Positions 18,298-26,756 of a stretch of 64,000 nt of DNA are shown one piece after another. Origin of the DNA: Promethearchaeia archaeon (GTDB lineage Archaea; Asgardarchaeota; Lokiarchaeia; Sigyniarchaeales; SOKP01); NCBI GenBank assembly GCA_029856125.1, contig JAHQWJ010000014.1, forward strand, positions 1 to 64,000, in the 5' to 3' direction. Numbering within the stretch: the first letter of the stretch is position 1; each line of letters begins with the position of its first letter. A program made the translations under genes and the position numbers. The notes beneath the pieces were generated by a model that made no database searches, had not been told where the DNA came from, and was given only the letters and a program-made list of their open reading frames with translations.

Positions 18298-19194
18298 TTA
18301 TTCGATTTTTATTGTATCTAATAACATTATATCGTAAATTTTCTTCCAATATTCTTCAATGTTCCAATTAGTTTTGTTTTTAATTTTTTCAGATAGATCA
18401 ATAAAAATCTCTTTTATTTCTAACGTGTGAAAATAGTTAATTGACGGTGCTATAACCGCAATCATATATTGTTTTTCTCCAAATCTTTCTTTTTTGTCAA
18501 GATAAGAATCAAAAAAGAGATAGCCACGACTTTTTAGATTTTTTATGTCTAATAAAACACCCTCTGCCTTTGTAATCTTATCGTGACCATAAATTGAAGT
18601 CGCTACCGTAAACAATTGATTTACTATGTCATTTAAGGGAATTGGAAATATTTTTTCCTCAGGAAAATATTGATGTAATTCTGGACCGAATTTATCGTCC
18701 CAAAATGCTAAAAATAAACAGATAAAATATTCTCGTTGACCTTCAATAGGACTTTTCATTATTGTATTCGAAGTTGAAAATGATTCTTCAATTTTGGTGT
18801 TTAATGCGTTTATTCTTTTATTACGAGCAATTCTACCTAATAATATTGCGAGTAAGTCTTTCTCGTTAAATGGTTTAGTTAAATAAGCGTCTACACCAAG
18901 TAATTTCCCAAATCTTATATCTTTAGGGGTGGTACGGGCTGAAAGAAATAGGAATGGAATCCTATTCCAAAGTGGATTGTTCGAAATTTTTCTAAAAAAT
19001 TCGTAACCATCCATTTCAGGCATCATAATATCGCTTATAATAACTTCAGGAATTTCTTCGAGGTTAGAGAGGATTTCTAGAGCTTCTTTTCCATTTTTCG
19101 CAGTGATAGGTCTATAATTGTTAGATTCTAGTAATAAATTTAAGTTATACAACAAATCAACATTATCTTCAACTACAAGTATAAAAGGTTTCAA
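18298..19194 (-). CDS. Response regulator fused to a longin-like domain
   Basis: Residues 1-120 form a receiver domain with VVEDN near 6, the phosphoacceptor Asp in VIISDIMMPEMDGYEF, and the conserved Lys in YLTKPFNEKD. The output half (about 145-290) is not a DNA-binding domain. It reads EYFICLFLAFWDDKFGPELH..., then a helix LNDIVNQLFTVATSIYG, strands around RGYLFFDSYL and YMIAVIAP, and a final helix. This strand-helix order resembles the longin-like proteins of Asgard archaea. It follows the MASE3-like histidine kinase gene by 46 bases, so the pair should work together. The longin assignment is by pattern only. Confidence 0.75.
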   Translation of the reverse strand: MKPFILVVEDNVDLLYNLNLLLESNNYRPITAKNGKEALEILSNLEEIPEVIISDIMMPEMDGYEFFRKISNNPLWNRIPFLFLSARTTPKDIRFGKLLGVDAYLTKPFNEKDLLAILLGRIARNKRINALNTKIEESFSTSNTIMKSPIEGQREYFICLFLAFWDDKFGPELHQYFPEEKIFPIPLNDIVNQLFTVATSIYGHDKITKAEGVLLDIKNLKSRGYLFFDSYLDKKERFGEKQYMIAVIAPSINYFHTLEIKEIFIDLSEKIKNKTNWNIEEYWKKIYDIMLLDTIKIE

Positions 19195-19240
19195 ATCGAA
19201 TCTAACTGAATTTTTTTTTCTTTTACATTAGAAGTAGGGA

Positions 19241-21847
19241 TTATTGAGTATATATGTCTTTTTCAATTCTCGGAAAAAAAGCAAAAAAAATTGTTCCTTT
19301 TCCATATTCGCTTTCAACATACACTCCTCCATTATGAAGTTCGATCAATTCTTTCGCAATAGGTAATCCCAGACCTGTTCCGGGGATATCGCTTACCTGA
19401 TCTGACCTAAAAAATCTCTGAAATATGAAAGAAATATCTTTTTCTGAAATTCCAATTCCATTATCTTCAAATTGGAATAAGACTCCATCCTGGGCACTAG
19501 GATTATATTGCCCTTTATAATGATCAATTGCTTTAATTTCGATAGTATTCTTCTCTTTAGAATACTTTATAGCATTGTCAATAAATATACGAAATATTTG
19601 GTCAACTTTCTTACTGTCCCCATTTATTTTAATGTTTTCGCTAACATCTACCCTAAAAGTTATATTTTTTTGGTTTCCAATTGGTTCCATCAGTGCTAAG
19701 ATATCCGTAAGGAGTAGAAATGGCTGGTATTCTTTCCATTGCATTTTAGCTTTTCCTTCATCTATTCTCGAAAGCGTTAAAATATCTTCTATTAAGTCTT
19801 TCAGAAGATAGATATTTCTTGAGATTCCTTCTCTCAATTTTTTCTCGATTTCTGGAGTAATTTTATCAGTGTGGTTTTCTAAAAATTCAATCGACATTGT
19901 TAATACACTAACTGGTGTTCTCAATTCGTGAGAAACCGTAGAAACAAAACGACCCAAATTATCTTCGGCTTCTTTCCGAGCTGTTATATCCAAGCCATAT
20001 ATATTCGCATATTCCTTTCCTTTAATAGGCACTATGAAGAGGTAATAAACTCGATCTTTAATTTTTAATTCCATTTCTATATTCTTATCCATAGAAAATG
20101 CTTCGTTAACAGGTTTTATAAGGACATCTGGAATTCTACTACCTTCCCCTATTCTGAATAAAGTTTGGCCAGTCTTATTAGCTAAGAGGACATAATTTCT
20201 ACTTAATCTTAGCACGGGATTAGGATTTTCGGTGTAAAATTTTGCCATATCTGCTATTTTTTCTCGTGCAATTTTTTGCTCAGAAATATCTGTCACAAAC
20301 GCCATAGCACCGTTGAAATTTCCATTTTCATCAAATATTGGAGAAGATCTTACACTCGCAAATACCTTTTTACCTGATTTGTGAATAAACTCAAACTCGT
20401 GATCTTCCTCTATCCCCTGTCTACGTCTTTCAAAATTTGCCTCTGCGATTTTTTTTCCATCCTCGTCCGTAAATTCATAAAGATTAGCTCCAATCATCTC
20501 ATCAATCTCATAGCCAAACATTTTTGCCATGCTTTGATTAACAAAAGTAGTATTAGTTTCATCGTCAATTACCCATATACCTTCCAGGGAATCTTCAACT
20601 AACTTTCTATATTTTTCTTCCGATTTTTTCATCGCCACTTCAAGCTTACTGCGTTTAGTTATATTTGTGAAATTTTGAATTATTCCTACGAACTCCCCCT
20701 TAGTATTTCTGTAAGGGACAGACTGCACAATACTTACGATTTCAGTACCCTCGTCCAATTTAGTAGTTAATTCGTATTCATAATACTCTTTACCTTTTTC
20801 GATTTGTTTCATTGAGCACAAATCAGTATCACAAAGATGCCCAAGGGGCGATAAAGTAGGATCGTAACATTTCTTCCCTAATATTTGCTTTTCAGATATG
20901 TGAAAAAGATCAGTATATGTCTGATTTACCCGTATAATTTCACATTCTTTACTAATAACTCTCAGCGGAAGAGAAGCGTTAAAAACTTGGGTAAATTCTG
21001 AATATGCGTGTTCTAAATCTTCTGCTTTTTGTCTTAATGATTCGTCGCTTAACTTTAATTTTCTAAGTAACAATCCAAATGGATTCGTTAAGCCTATTTC
21101 AATTATTGCCTTGTATATGAAGAAAAATGCTAATATTTTTAAAATATGACCGATAAGATTTGAGAAGTCAAATACGCTCACATAGAATGTGAATGCAAGC
21201 TCTGAAACGATCGTTATGCTAATGGAAATAATGATTAATGAAAAGATCTTCCTATTAAATTCGTTCCTAAACTTATATAAAATTAATATTGAAGCTAATA
21301 GGATTGAATTTATTACGTACTCGCTTATAATTTTAAAGGGTGTTAGTCCAACACCTACGATAAAACAGGTTGGGAATAATCCCGTAAATATAGTAAAAAA
21401 AAGAATTGAAATAATAATTAAACCGCTATCCATCAAATAACTTGCTTTAACTTTTTTATTAATAGCAAGCGAAGCAAGAAGATAAGAAAATGATTGCCAA
21501 TATCTTGCTGCGATCCATAATTGCGTTGGTAAATTCGCATCGTAATCAAGAAAGATGTTCATTCCTGAATAGGATAACGTGTGGAGTAAATCGATTACGC
21601 TTATAAATAAGAAGGAAGTTCCAACTATTAAGAAGAAGGAACTATTCATGTATTTTCGAGAGTTCCAGCCAATAAAAAAAATTCCACCCGAAATTACGAT
21701 GCTAATAACCTCAGCAATCGAATGAAAAAGTAAATAACTATAGGTGCTTAGCAAAAATGTAAGCAATATCCCTATGATAAGGATGAAATACTCTATAAAA
21801 TCCCGCCAAAGTACTGATTTCTCTGATTCTGATTCTTGAGGAAACAA
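19241..21847 (-). CDS. Membrane-bound PAS sensor histidine kinase (MASE3-like sensor)
   Basis: This 868-residue kinase has an N-terminal block (about 15-255) of roughly eight hydrophobic segments with HTLSYSGMNIFLDYD and LPTQLWIAARYW, matching the MASE3 membrane sensor family. PAS domains follow near 275-400, 410-530 and 540-630. The kinase core has the His in STVSHELRTPVSV, IDNAIKYSKEKN, DNGIGIS and GTGLGLPIA. The start is a TTG at 21845-21847 with GTGA eight bases upstream. It sits between a Rag-like GTPase gene (28-base gap) and the response regulator-longin gene, all on one strand. Confidence 0.9.
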   Translation of the reverse strand: MFPQESESEKSVLWRDFIEYFILIIGILLTFLLSTYSYLLFHSIAEVISIVISGGIFFIGWNSRKYMNSSFFLIVGTSFLFISVIDLLHTLSYSGMNIFLDYDANLPTQLWIAARYWQSFSYLLASLAINKKVKASYLMDSGLIIISILFFTIFTGLFPTCFIVGVGLTPFKIISEYVINSILLASILILYKFRNEFNRKIFSLIIISISITIVSELAFTFYVSVFDFSNLIGHILKILAFFFIYKAIIEIGLTNPFGLLLRKLKLSDESLRQKAEDLEHAYSEFTQVFNASLPLRVISKECEIIRVNQTYTDLFHISEKQILGKKCYDPTLSPLGHLCDTDLCSMKQIEKGKEYYEYELTTKLDEGTEIVSIVQSVPYRNTKGEFVGIIQNFTNITKRSKLEVAMKKSEEKYRKLVEDSLEGIWVIDDETNTTFVNQSMAKMFGYEIDEMIGANLYEFTDEDGKKIAEANFERRRQGIEEDHEFEFIHKSGKKVFASVRSSPIFDENGNFNGAMAFVTDISEQKIAREKIADMAKFYTENPNPVLRLSRNYVLLANKTGQTLFRIGEGSRIPDVLIKPVNEAFSMDKNIEMELKIKDRVYYLFIVPIKGKEYANIYGLDITARKEAEDNLGRFVSTVSHELRTPVSVLTMSIEFLENHTDKITPEIEKKLREGISRNIYLLKDLIEDILTLSRIDEGKAKMQWKEYQPFLLLTDILALMEPIGNQKNITFRVDVSENIKINGDSKKVDQIFRIFIDNAIKYSKEKNTIEIKAIDHYKGQYNPSAQDGVLFQFEDNGIGISEKDISFIFQRFFRSDQVSDIPGTGLGLPIAKELIELHNGGVYVESEYGKGTIFFAFFPRIEKDIYTQ

Positions 21848-21875
21848 TATAAGTTCACTTTTTTCTTATTTATTT

Positions 21876-22415
21876 TTATATAATCGATTTTTGAAAGACG
21901 GTATATATCGATGTTTTATAAATTTGATGCGGAAAGCTCTGTGGAATAATATTTTTGATCTGTTTTATCAAAGTCTGGATTAGTTCTTCGTTTATATCTT
22001 GGGTTATTAGCTCTATGTCAGGATCAAATTTATGTAGGAATAAAGAAAAATCCGGATTTAATTTATTTTTTTGTAATAGCGCAATAATTTTAGCTAAATA
22101 CTGTAAGGATAGATCGTATCGATCTCGATCTTGAATATCTAACACATAAATAAGTTTGCTCGTCCCTTTAATGTGATTTTTAAAGTCCTTAACATAATCT
22201 TCTCTAAATTTTTCTTGTCCCCCAAAATCCCAGATATTAAAGTCTGAGCCCATAGTATTAAATTTGTTGATTTCAAATCCTCTTGTTGGTTTTATAGCGC
22301 TAAATGACGTAAGATTTTTCACTCCTTTCAAACATAACACTATAGATGATTTACCACTATTATCTAAACCCATTATAACTATTTTCTTAGTAATCTTAGA
22401 ATCGTTTCTTTGCAT
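21876..22415 (-). CDS. Rag/Arf-like small GTPase
   Basis: This 179-residue GTPase domain has G1 GLDNSGKSS and G3 WDFGGQEKFRED. The G4 motif is HKFD instead of NKxD. The HK-x-D form, the preceding LIYVLDIQDRDRYDLSLQYL, and the FRE(N/D)Y stretch after the switch II GGQ are features of Rag/Gtr GTPases; the first motif also fits Arf. Rag proteins normally carry a C-terminal roadblock domain, which is absent here. The start is ATG at 22413-22415; a TTG at 22439 is possible but lacks a ribosome site. It is in line with ArsR upstream and a histidine kinase 28 bases downstream. Confidence 0.85.
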   Translation of the reverse strand: MQRNDSKITKKIVIMGLDNSGKSSIVLCLKGVKNLTSFSAIKPTRGFEINKFNTMGSDFNIWDFGGQEKFREDYVKDFKNHIKGTSKLIYVLDIQDRDRYDLSLQYLAKIIALLQKNKLNPDFSLFLHKFDPDIELITQDINEELIQTLIKQIKNIIPQSFPHQIYKTSIYTVFQKSII

Positions 22416-22446
22416 ATTTAAAATCCTATACCATATCAAATAAAAC

Positions 22447-22782
22447 TTAAAAAAGGGTGTCTAAAATATCTTCATTACTCATAACTTGAAGTTTTTCTTT
22501 ATTAATTTCCGCAACGAATGACTTTATATCAATTAGGAGTTTAAAAACTTCTTTATTCTTGATTTTATAATACTTAATGTTGTTAATTCTATCAAAAATA
22601 ATGAGATTCATATTAGTTAAAACCTTTAAGTGCTGAGAGATTGTAGATTGAGATTTTTTCAGAGCTGATTGAATTTCAGAAGAGGTCTTCTTCTCATGAT
22701 ACAGTAAATCTAGTATCTCTAATCGAGTTTGATCGGATAGGACCTTTAAAAATTCGATGATATCTTTTTTAAGTTCACTCAT
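22447..22782 (-). CDS. ArsR-family winged-helix transcriptional regulator
   Basis: This 111-residue regulator has FLKVLSDQTRLEILDLLYH, then the recognition region SSEIQSALKKSQSTISQHLKVLTNMNLI and a wing IKYYKIKN, the classic ArsR helix-turn-helix layout. No CxC or other metal-sensing cysteines are present, so it is not an obvious metal sensor. It is the first gene of a run ArsR - GTPase - histidine kinase - response regulator, and it is divergent from the Lrp gene at 22951. It may control its own operon. Confidence 0.88.
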   Translation of the reverse strand: MSELKKDIIEFLKVLSDQTRLEILDLLYHEKKTSSEIQSALKKSQSTISQHLKVLTNMNLIIFDRINNIKYYKIKNKEVFKLLIDIKSFVAEINKEKLQVMSNEDILDTLF

Positions 22783-22887
22783 AAATTCTATTCAGCTGTA
22801 TTTTAGGATTATTGGGTATAATCGCATTTAAACCTATTTTTAATTAATTATTAAGTATTAATATTTAAATATAAGATCACCGCAATA

Positions 22888-22896
22888 TTTATATAT
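22888..22896 (+). promoter_or_regulatory. Candidate TATA box for the Lrp-family gene
   Basis: TTTATATAT ends 54 bases before the ATG at 22951, a spacing that leaves a short leader if transcription starts about 25 bases downstream. It stands out because the surrounding bases (ACCGCAA before, CGGC after) are not just AT. No transcript evidence is available. Confidence 0.35.
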
Positions 22897-22950
22897 CGGC
22901 ATATCGTTATTAATGAATATAGATAAAATAAAATTTTTTCACCAATTCCT

Positions 22951-23463
22951 ATGGAAAGTAAAGTTTTTAAAATCGATGAAATAGACAAAAACATAATCGA
23001 AATAATACAAAGAGAGCCAATGCTCACTCATACTGAGATCGCAAAGAAAGTGAATCGAAGCCAGCCTACAATTGGAATGAGAATTCGCAAACTAGAAAAA
23101 GCAGGAGTTTTAAAATTTCAAGCTGGTATCAATGTGAAAACTATGGACTTACTGTTAGCAAGGGTTGAAATTCAGACGTTAAAACCAGATGAAACAGTTA
23201 AGTTAGTAAAAAGTTGTCCTCACATGTTAAACGCTTTCAGATTAAGTGGCACATCGAATCTTAGTATCCTAGTAGTAAGTGATAAACTCGCAGATCTAGA
23301 CGAGATTGTAAACCATCATTTTAGAAAAGATCCTAACGTAACAGAAGTTTATATGGATATTATAACCGATGTGACGAACGATTTTGTCCTCCCTTTTGAT
23401 TTTAATTTCGATAACTGTGGTTTAACTTCAAACCATGAGTGTTGTGGAAAATGTTTTGCCTAA
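22951..23463 (+). CDS. Lrp/AsnC-family regulator with a C-terminal cysteine cluster
   Basis: Residues 5-60 form the Lrp helix-turn-helix (IDEIDKNIIEIIQREPMLTH, then KKVNRSQPTIGMRIRKLEKAGVL). Residues 70-150 form the RAM/AsnC effector domain. The last 16 residues contain four cysteines (CGLTSNHECCGKC), an addition that could bind metal or sense redox. The gene lies upstream of tRNA-Cys and cysS and not far from cysE-cysK, so cysteine or sulfur control is a reasonable but untested guess. Confidence 0.88.
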   Translation: MESKVFKIDEIDKNIIEIIQREPMLTHTEIAKKVNRSQPTIGMRIRKLEKAGVLKFQAGINVKTMDLLLARVEIQTLKPDETVKLVKSCPHMLNAFRLSGTSNLSILVVSDKLADLDEIVNHHFRKDPNVTEVYMDIITDVTNDFVLPFDFNFDNCGLTSNHECCGKCFA

Positions 23464-23645
23464 AATTCCAATAAAATTTTAGAATTGGATAACATCGATT
23501 TATAGAATAGAACAAGCATTTTTATTCCATTAACATCAAATTTTTAGCATATTCTACTTTTTTAGAATTTGATAGTGATCTTTATTCAATCAAAAAATCA
23601 AATTAAATAAATAATTGAATCTTATACAATTTAACTATTGAACTA

Positions 23646-23726
23646 GCCAGCGTATCCGAGTAGTTAAGGAGGCGGCCTGCAGAGCCGTTGCTTTCAGCAT
23701 CGTGGGTGCAAATCCCACCGCTGGCT
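23646..23726 (+). tRNA. tRNA-Cys (GCA) with a long, class II-type variable arm
   Basis: A complete cloverleaf can be folded. The acceptor pairs 23646-23652 with 23719-23725. The D arm is 23655-23670. The anticodon stem is 23672-23676 with 23684-23688, with loop CTGCAGA giving anticodon GCA at 23679-23681. The variable region is 13 bases (23689-23701) with a 3-bp stem TGC/GCA. The T stem is 23702-23706 with 23714-23718, and the T loop is TGCAAAT. The discriminator is U at 23726, the cysteine identity base; CCA is not encoded. Unusual points are the long variable arm (normally only Leu, Ser, Sec and bacterial Tyr), no GG in the D loop, and G instead of T at position 55. The cysS start codon is 45 bases downstream. 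Confidence 0.88.
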
Positions 23727-23771
23727 CTTAAACCATCTTCTAAATTAATTAATTTGGGTGTATCAACAATC

Positions 23772-25217
23772 ATGAAAGTATACAACAGTCTAACATTCCA
23801 AAAGGAAGAATTTGTTCCTATAGAGTCCGGAAAAATCAAGATGTATGTTTGTGGAGTTACAGTTTATGGGAGTCCACATCTAGGTCATGCAAAGTCTGCC
23901 GTCGCTTTTGATTTAATTCATAGGTTTTTAAAATATAAAGGATACGAGGTGAACATAGTAAAAAATTACACTGATATAGACGATAAAATTATCAAGAGCT
24001 CGCAAGAAAACAATGAAGATTATAGAGTACTAAGTGAACGCCATATCGGTGAATACGAAGAAATCATGAAATTGTTGAATGTTGAAAAAGACACTCAAAA
24101 TCCCCGAGCAACAGAAGTAATTGATCTTATTATCAAATTCGCTCAAGAATTAATTTCTAAAGGTCACGCTTATGAACGAAATGGATCGGTATATTTTTCA
24201 GTTAAGTCCTTTCCCAAATATACTACAATACTTCAAAGAATAAAGGAGCACGATACTGAAAGCGAAGAAGAGGATTACATGGTCGATCAAGACACGGCTT
24301 TCGGCGAAGATAAGCTCGATAAACGCGATTTTGCTTTATGGAAAAAAATGAAAGAAGGTGAGCCGTTTTGGGAAAGTCCTTGGGGTAAGGGTCGTCCTGG
24401 ATGGCACATCGAATGTTCAGTTATGATCTTACATTTCCTAGGAGAAACGATTGATATCCATGGCGGAGGGCAGGATCTTAAATTTCCTCATCATAGAAAC
24501 GAGATTGCCCAATCGGAATCTTATTCAGGTAAAGTATTTGCTAAATATTTTTTACATAATGGTTATGTTAACGTAAACAACGAAAAAATGTCAAAAAGCC
24601 TTAATAATTTTTTTACCGTTGCTGACATTATTAAAAATTACGATCCGATGGTTATCCGCTGGTATCTGATATCGAGTCATTACAGAAGTTCAAATAATTA
24701 CACTCCGGACAGTATGGAACCAGCAAAAAAGACTTACAATAGATTAATTAATACGATCAAGAAAGTTAACGATGCCGAGTTTAGCGAAGAACCGTCTAAC
24801 CAGCTTGATATTTTGACGAATAAAATTATAGAATCTAAACATAAAATTATTGAAGCCATGGACGACGATTTCGACACTCCCGTAGCTTTGGCTGAACTTC
24901 TAACGCTATTTAGAGAAATAAACAAAGCCTTATTACAAGATGGGTTAAAAATTAATCAATCATTCAAAGACCAATTTTTAAATTATATTGAGTTTATTGA
25001 AGAAATTTTCGGGATATTTCCTTTTTTAAAATCTAAAACGCTACCTTTTTCAAATGTTGACGCTGATGAGAAAGATATCCTCATAAAAAATCTTATTAAT
25101 TTAATTATTGAAACGAGAGCTAAGATAAGAGAAAAGAAGCTTTATGATATAAGCGACTTAATTCGAGAACGGTTAAAAGAATTGGGGCTTGATATCGAAG
25201 ATAAAAAAGTAAAATAA
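23772..25217 (+). CDS. cysS: Cysteinyl-tRNA synthetase
   Basis: This 481-residue class I synthetase charges tRNA-Cys. It shows the zinc ligand and HIGH region CGVTVYGSPHLGHAK, then GRPGWHIECSVM and GGGQDLKFPHHRNE with the remaining zinc ligands. The KMSKS loop is in NNEKMSKSLNNF, and a C-terminal DALR-like helical bundle ends the protein. The start is ATG 23772, preceded by GGGTG; the frame stays open back into the tRNA, but that part is not plausible coding. tRNA and synthetase are probably co-transcribed. No Sep-tRNA pathway genes are seen. Confidence 0.95.
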   Translation: MKVYNSLTFQKEEFVPIESGKIKMYVCGVTVYGSPHLGHAKSAVAFDLIHRFLKYKGYEVNIVKNYTDIDDKIIKSSQENNEDYRVLSERHIGEYEEIMKLLNVEKDTQNPRATEVIDLIIKFAQELISKGHAYERNGSVYFSVKSFPKYTTILQRIKEHDTESEEEDYMVDQDTAFGEDKLDKRDFALWKKMKEGEPFWESPWGKGRPGWHIECSVMILHFLGETIDIHGGGQDLKFPHHRNEIAQSESYSGKVFAKYFLHNGYVNVNNEKMSKSLNNFFTVADIIKNYDPMVIRWYLISSHYRSSNNYTPDSMEPAKKTYNRLINTIKKVNDAEFSEEPSNQLDILTNKIIESKHKIIEAMDDDFDTPVALAELLTLFREINKALLQDGLKINQSFKDQFLNYIEFIEEIFGIFPFLKSKTLPFSNVDADEKDILIKNLINLIIETRAKIREKKLYDISDLIRERLKELGLDIEDKKVK

Positions 25218-25264
25218 CTAATTTTTTAATTCCAATAAATAAAAATCTCTTTTAATACGTAAGT

Positions 25265-25672
25265 TTAAAGATTTGCGGTATTATTTACTATTTCTTCTTG
25301 CTCTTCGAGATTTTTGTAATGTTTATAAAGAATTGGGGCAAGTTTAACATCTTTAGTAGTAGAAACGGTTAAAACCTGATCTTCTCCAGCGTGTAGCACT
25401 AAAAGATATCCTTTTTCAGCTTGAATATACGATTGCTCAAACTCTCCTAATCCCATTTCTCCGATTGCTCGTTCGCTTAACGAACATAGTGCTGCTGTCA
25501 TTGCCGCAAAGCGCATATCATCCGCAGTTGCTGGTAGAATTGAGGCGAGAGGTTGACCTGTGTCTGCCGTAAGTTGAGCTGCTTTTACACCTTCAACATT
25601 ATCCATGATATCCTTTAAGAGTTCCTCTAGAGAAGATTTAAAAACTCTTCTTTTCCTTAACCCTTTCATCAC
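25265..25672 (-). CDS. Roadblock/LC7 domain protein
   Basis: This 135-residue protein has the roadblock fold: helix LEELLKDIMDNVEGVKAAQL, strand pair TADTGQPLASILP, a long helix FAAMTAALCSLSERAIGEMG, then strands QSYIQAEKGYLLVLHAG and QVLTVSTT, and a final helix. Such single-domain proteins act as partners or regulators of small GTPases in bacteria (MglB) and eukaryotes (Ragulator). Asgard genomes carry many. It stands alone, with cysS convergent. GTPase genes in the window (21876-22415 and 29773-30393) are candidate partners by type only. Confidence 0.88.
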   Translation of the reverse strand: MMKGLRKRRVFKSSLEELLKDIMDNVEGVKAAQLTADTGQPLASILPATADDMRFAAMTAALCSLSERAIGEMGLGEFEQSYIQAEKGYLLVLHAGEDQVLTVSTTKDVKLAPILYKHYKNLEEQEEIVNNTANL

Positions 25673-25848
25673 ACAAGAATTTTATTGAAATTATTAGATA
25701 TATACACTAAATATATATTATACCTTTGTTGCTTAAAAAGGAGACTTTCTAATATAAATTTTAGTACGATTTGATGATATCGAACTAATAAGTTAAGATA
25801 AAAACAATCAAAAAAAATAAAATAAAGGTTTAAGAGCATTCTTTGTTA

Positions 25849-26622
25849 TTATTTGAGACGACGCCCTAACTTTTTTCTTATAACAATAAATATTCCTATA
25901 CTTATAGCAGCTATTATGGAAATTATTGAAAATCCCGGTATAGCACCGTCACTGGGACTTGGGGGTGTTCCTGCTGTATAGGTAAGTGTCCAAATGTATC
26001 GCCATATATATATTGTTACACCTAAATCTTTCTCCACCATTTCGTCAAAAACATAGCTTAAAACCTTATCTGAATTAAATCTAATATTTCCTGTGTAAAT
26101 ATCTGTCTCATCTCCGTCGACAAAAGTTCCTGATAAAGAGAAATTATTTGTCGGAGCCTCTCCAAAGGTAAGCCATGAATTATCGGCAAGAGTTTGTAAT
26201 TGAGGTTTTGTAGTTTGTGTAATTTCAGTGTTACAAACTAAATAAACATGTACTGGATAAGGATTTGATGTATCGATTATTGGCGTCACCCAATTTTGGC
26301 TAGGAGTCCCAAAGTAATATAATGCATGACTAATTTCCCCCTCATAAACCGTACCGTTGTTATTGATAGTTCCATTCAAATATTCTGCTCCCGATGATCC
26401 TGCCCAATTCGTAAAATTAAACTCAAGGAAATAATGATGAGTGTAAGAAAGAGGATTATCTAGTCCAAATCCATCTTTATAATAGTAATATTTCGTTGCG
26501 TCCCATCTAAAATGTGCTCCAGGATCAACTGAATATTGGTTTGCTGCCAATGCAGGTCTAATCGAAGCTATTAATGTTAAACTGATCAATAATAGAAAAA
26601 TTGTTGGTTTTGAATTTTTCAT
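25849..26622 (-). CDS. Secreted, C-terminally anchored surface protein
   Basis: This 257-residue protein has a signal peptide (IFLLLISLTLIASIRPALAA, cleavage near residue 26) and a soluble part rich in aromatic and beta-prone residues. A C-terminal tail of IPGFSIISIIAAISIGIFIVIRKK-type follows (about 20 hydrophobic residues, then basic). The Ser/Pro-rich linker followed by an IPGF motif at the start of the last helix is the pattern of archaeal sorting signals (PGF-CTERM and the Asgard variants). The extracellular domain is not recognised. It stands alone between unrelated genes. Confidence 0.6.
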   Translation of the reverse strand: MKNSKPTIFLLLISLTLIASIRPALAANQYSVDPGAHFRWDATKYYYYKDGFGLDNPLSYTHHYFLEFNFTNWAGSSGAEYLNGTINNNGTVYEGEISHALYYFGTPSQNWVTPIIDTSNPYPVHVYLVCNTEITQTTKPQLQTLADNSWLTFGEAPTNNFSLSGTFVDGDETDIYTGNIRFNSDKVLSYVFDEMVEKDLGVTIYIWRYIWTLTYTAGTPPSPSDGAIPGFSIISIIAAISIGIFIVIRKKLGRRLK

Positions 26623-26756
26623 ATAAATTACCTTTATATTACAATAATTGTATTCACAATAAGATAGAACAACTATTATTTAATCCTATTTAAAATTATT
26701 AAAGCACGAATAATTGAGACTTTCAAAGAGTTCGTATTAAAAGAAAAAGTCCAATT

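Noticed and set aside
23676..23690. Reading the tRNA as tRNA-Leu (CAG) or tRNA-Ser because of its long variable arm
   Set aside because: Only the register with loop CTGCAGA gives a five-pair anticodon stem, so the anticodon is GCA. The discriminator is U, not the A of Leu or the G of archaeal Ser.
23603..23839. Minus-strand frame of 78 codons
   Set aside because: It lies across the tRNA and the cysS start in antisense and has no ribosome site or family features.
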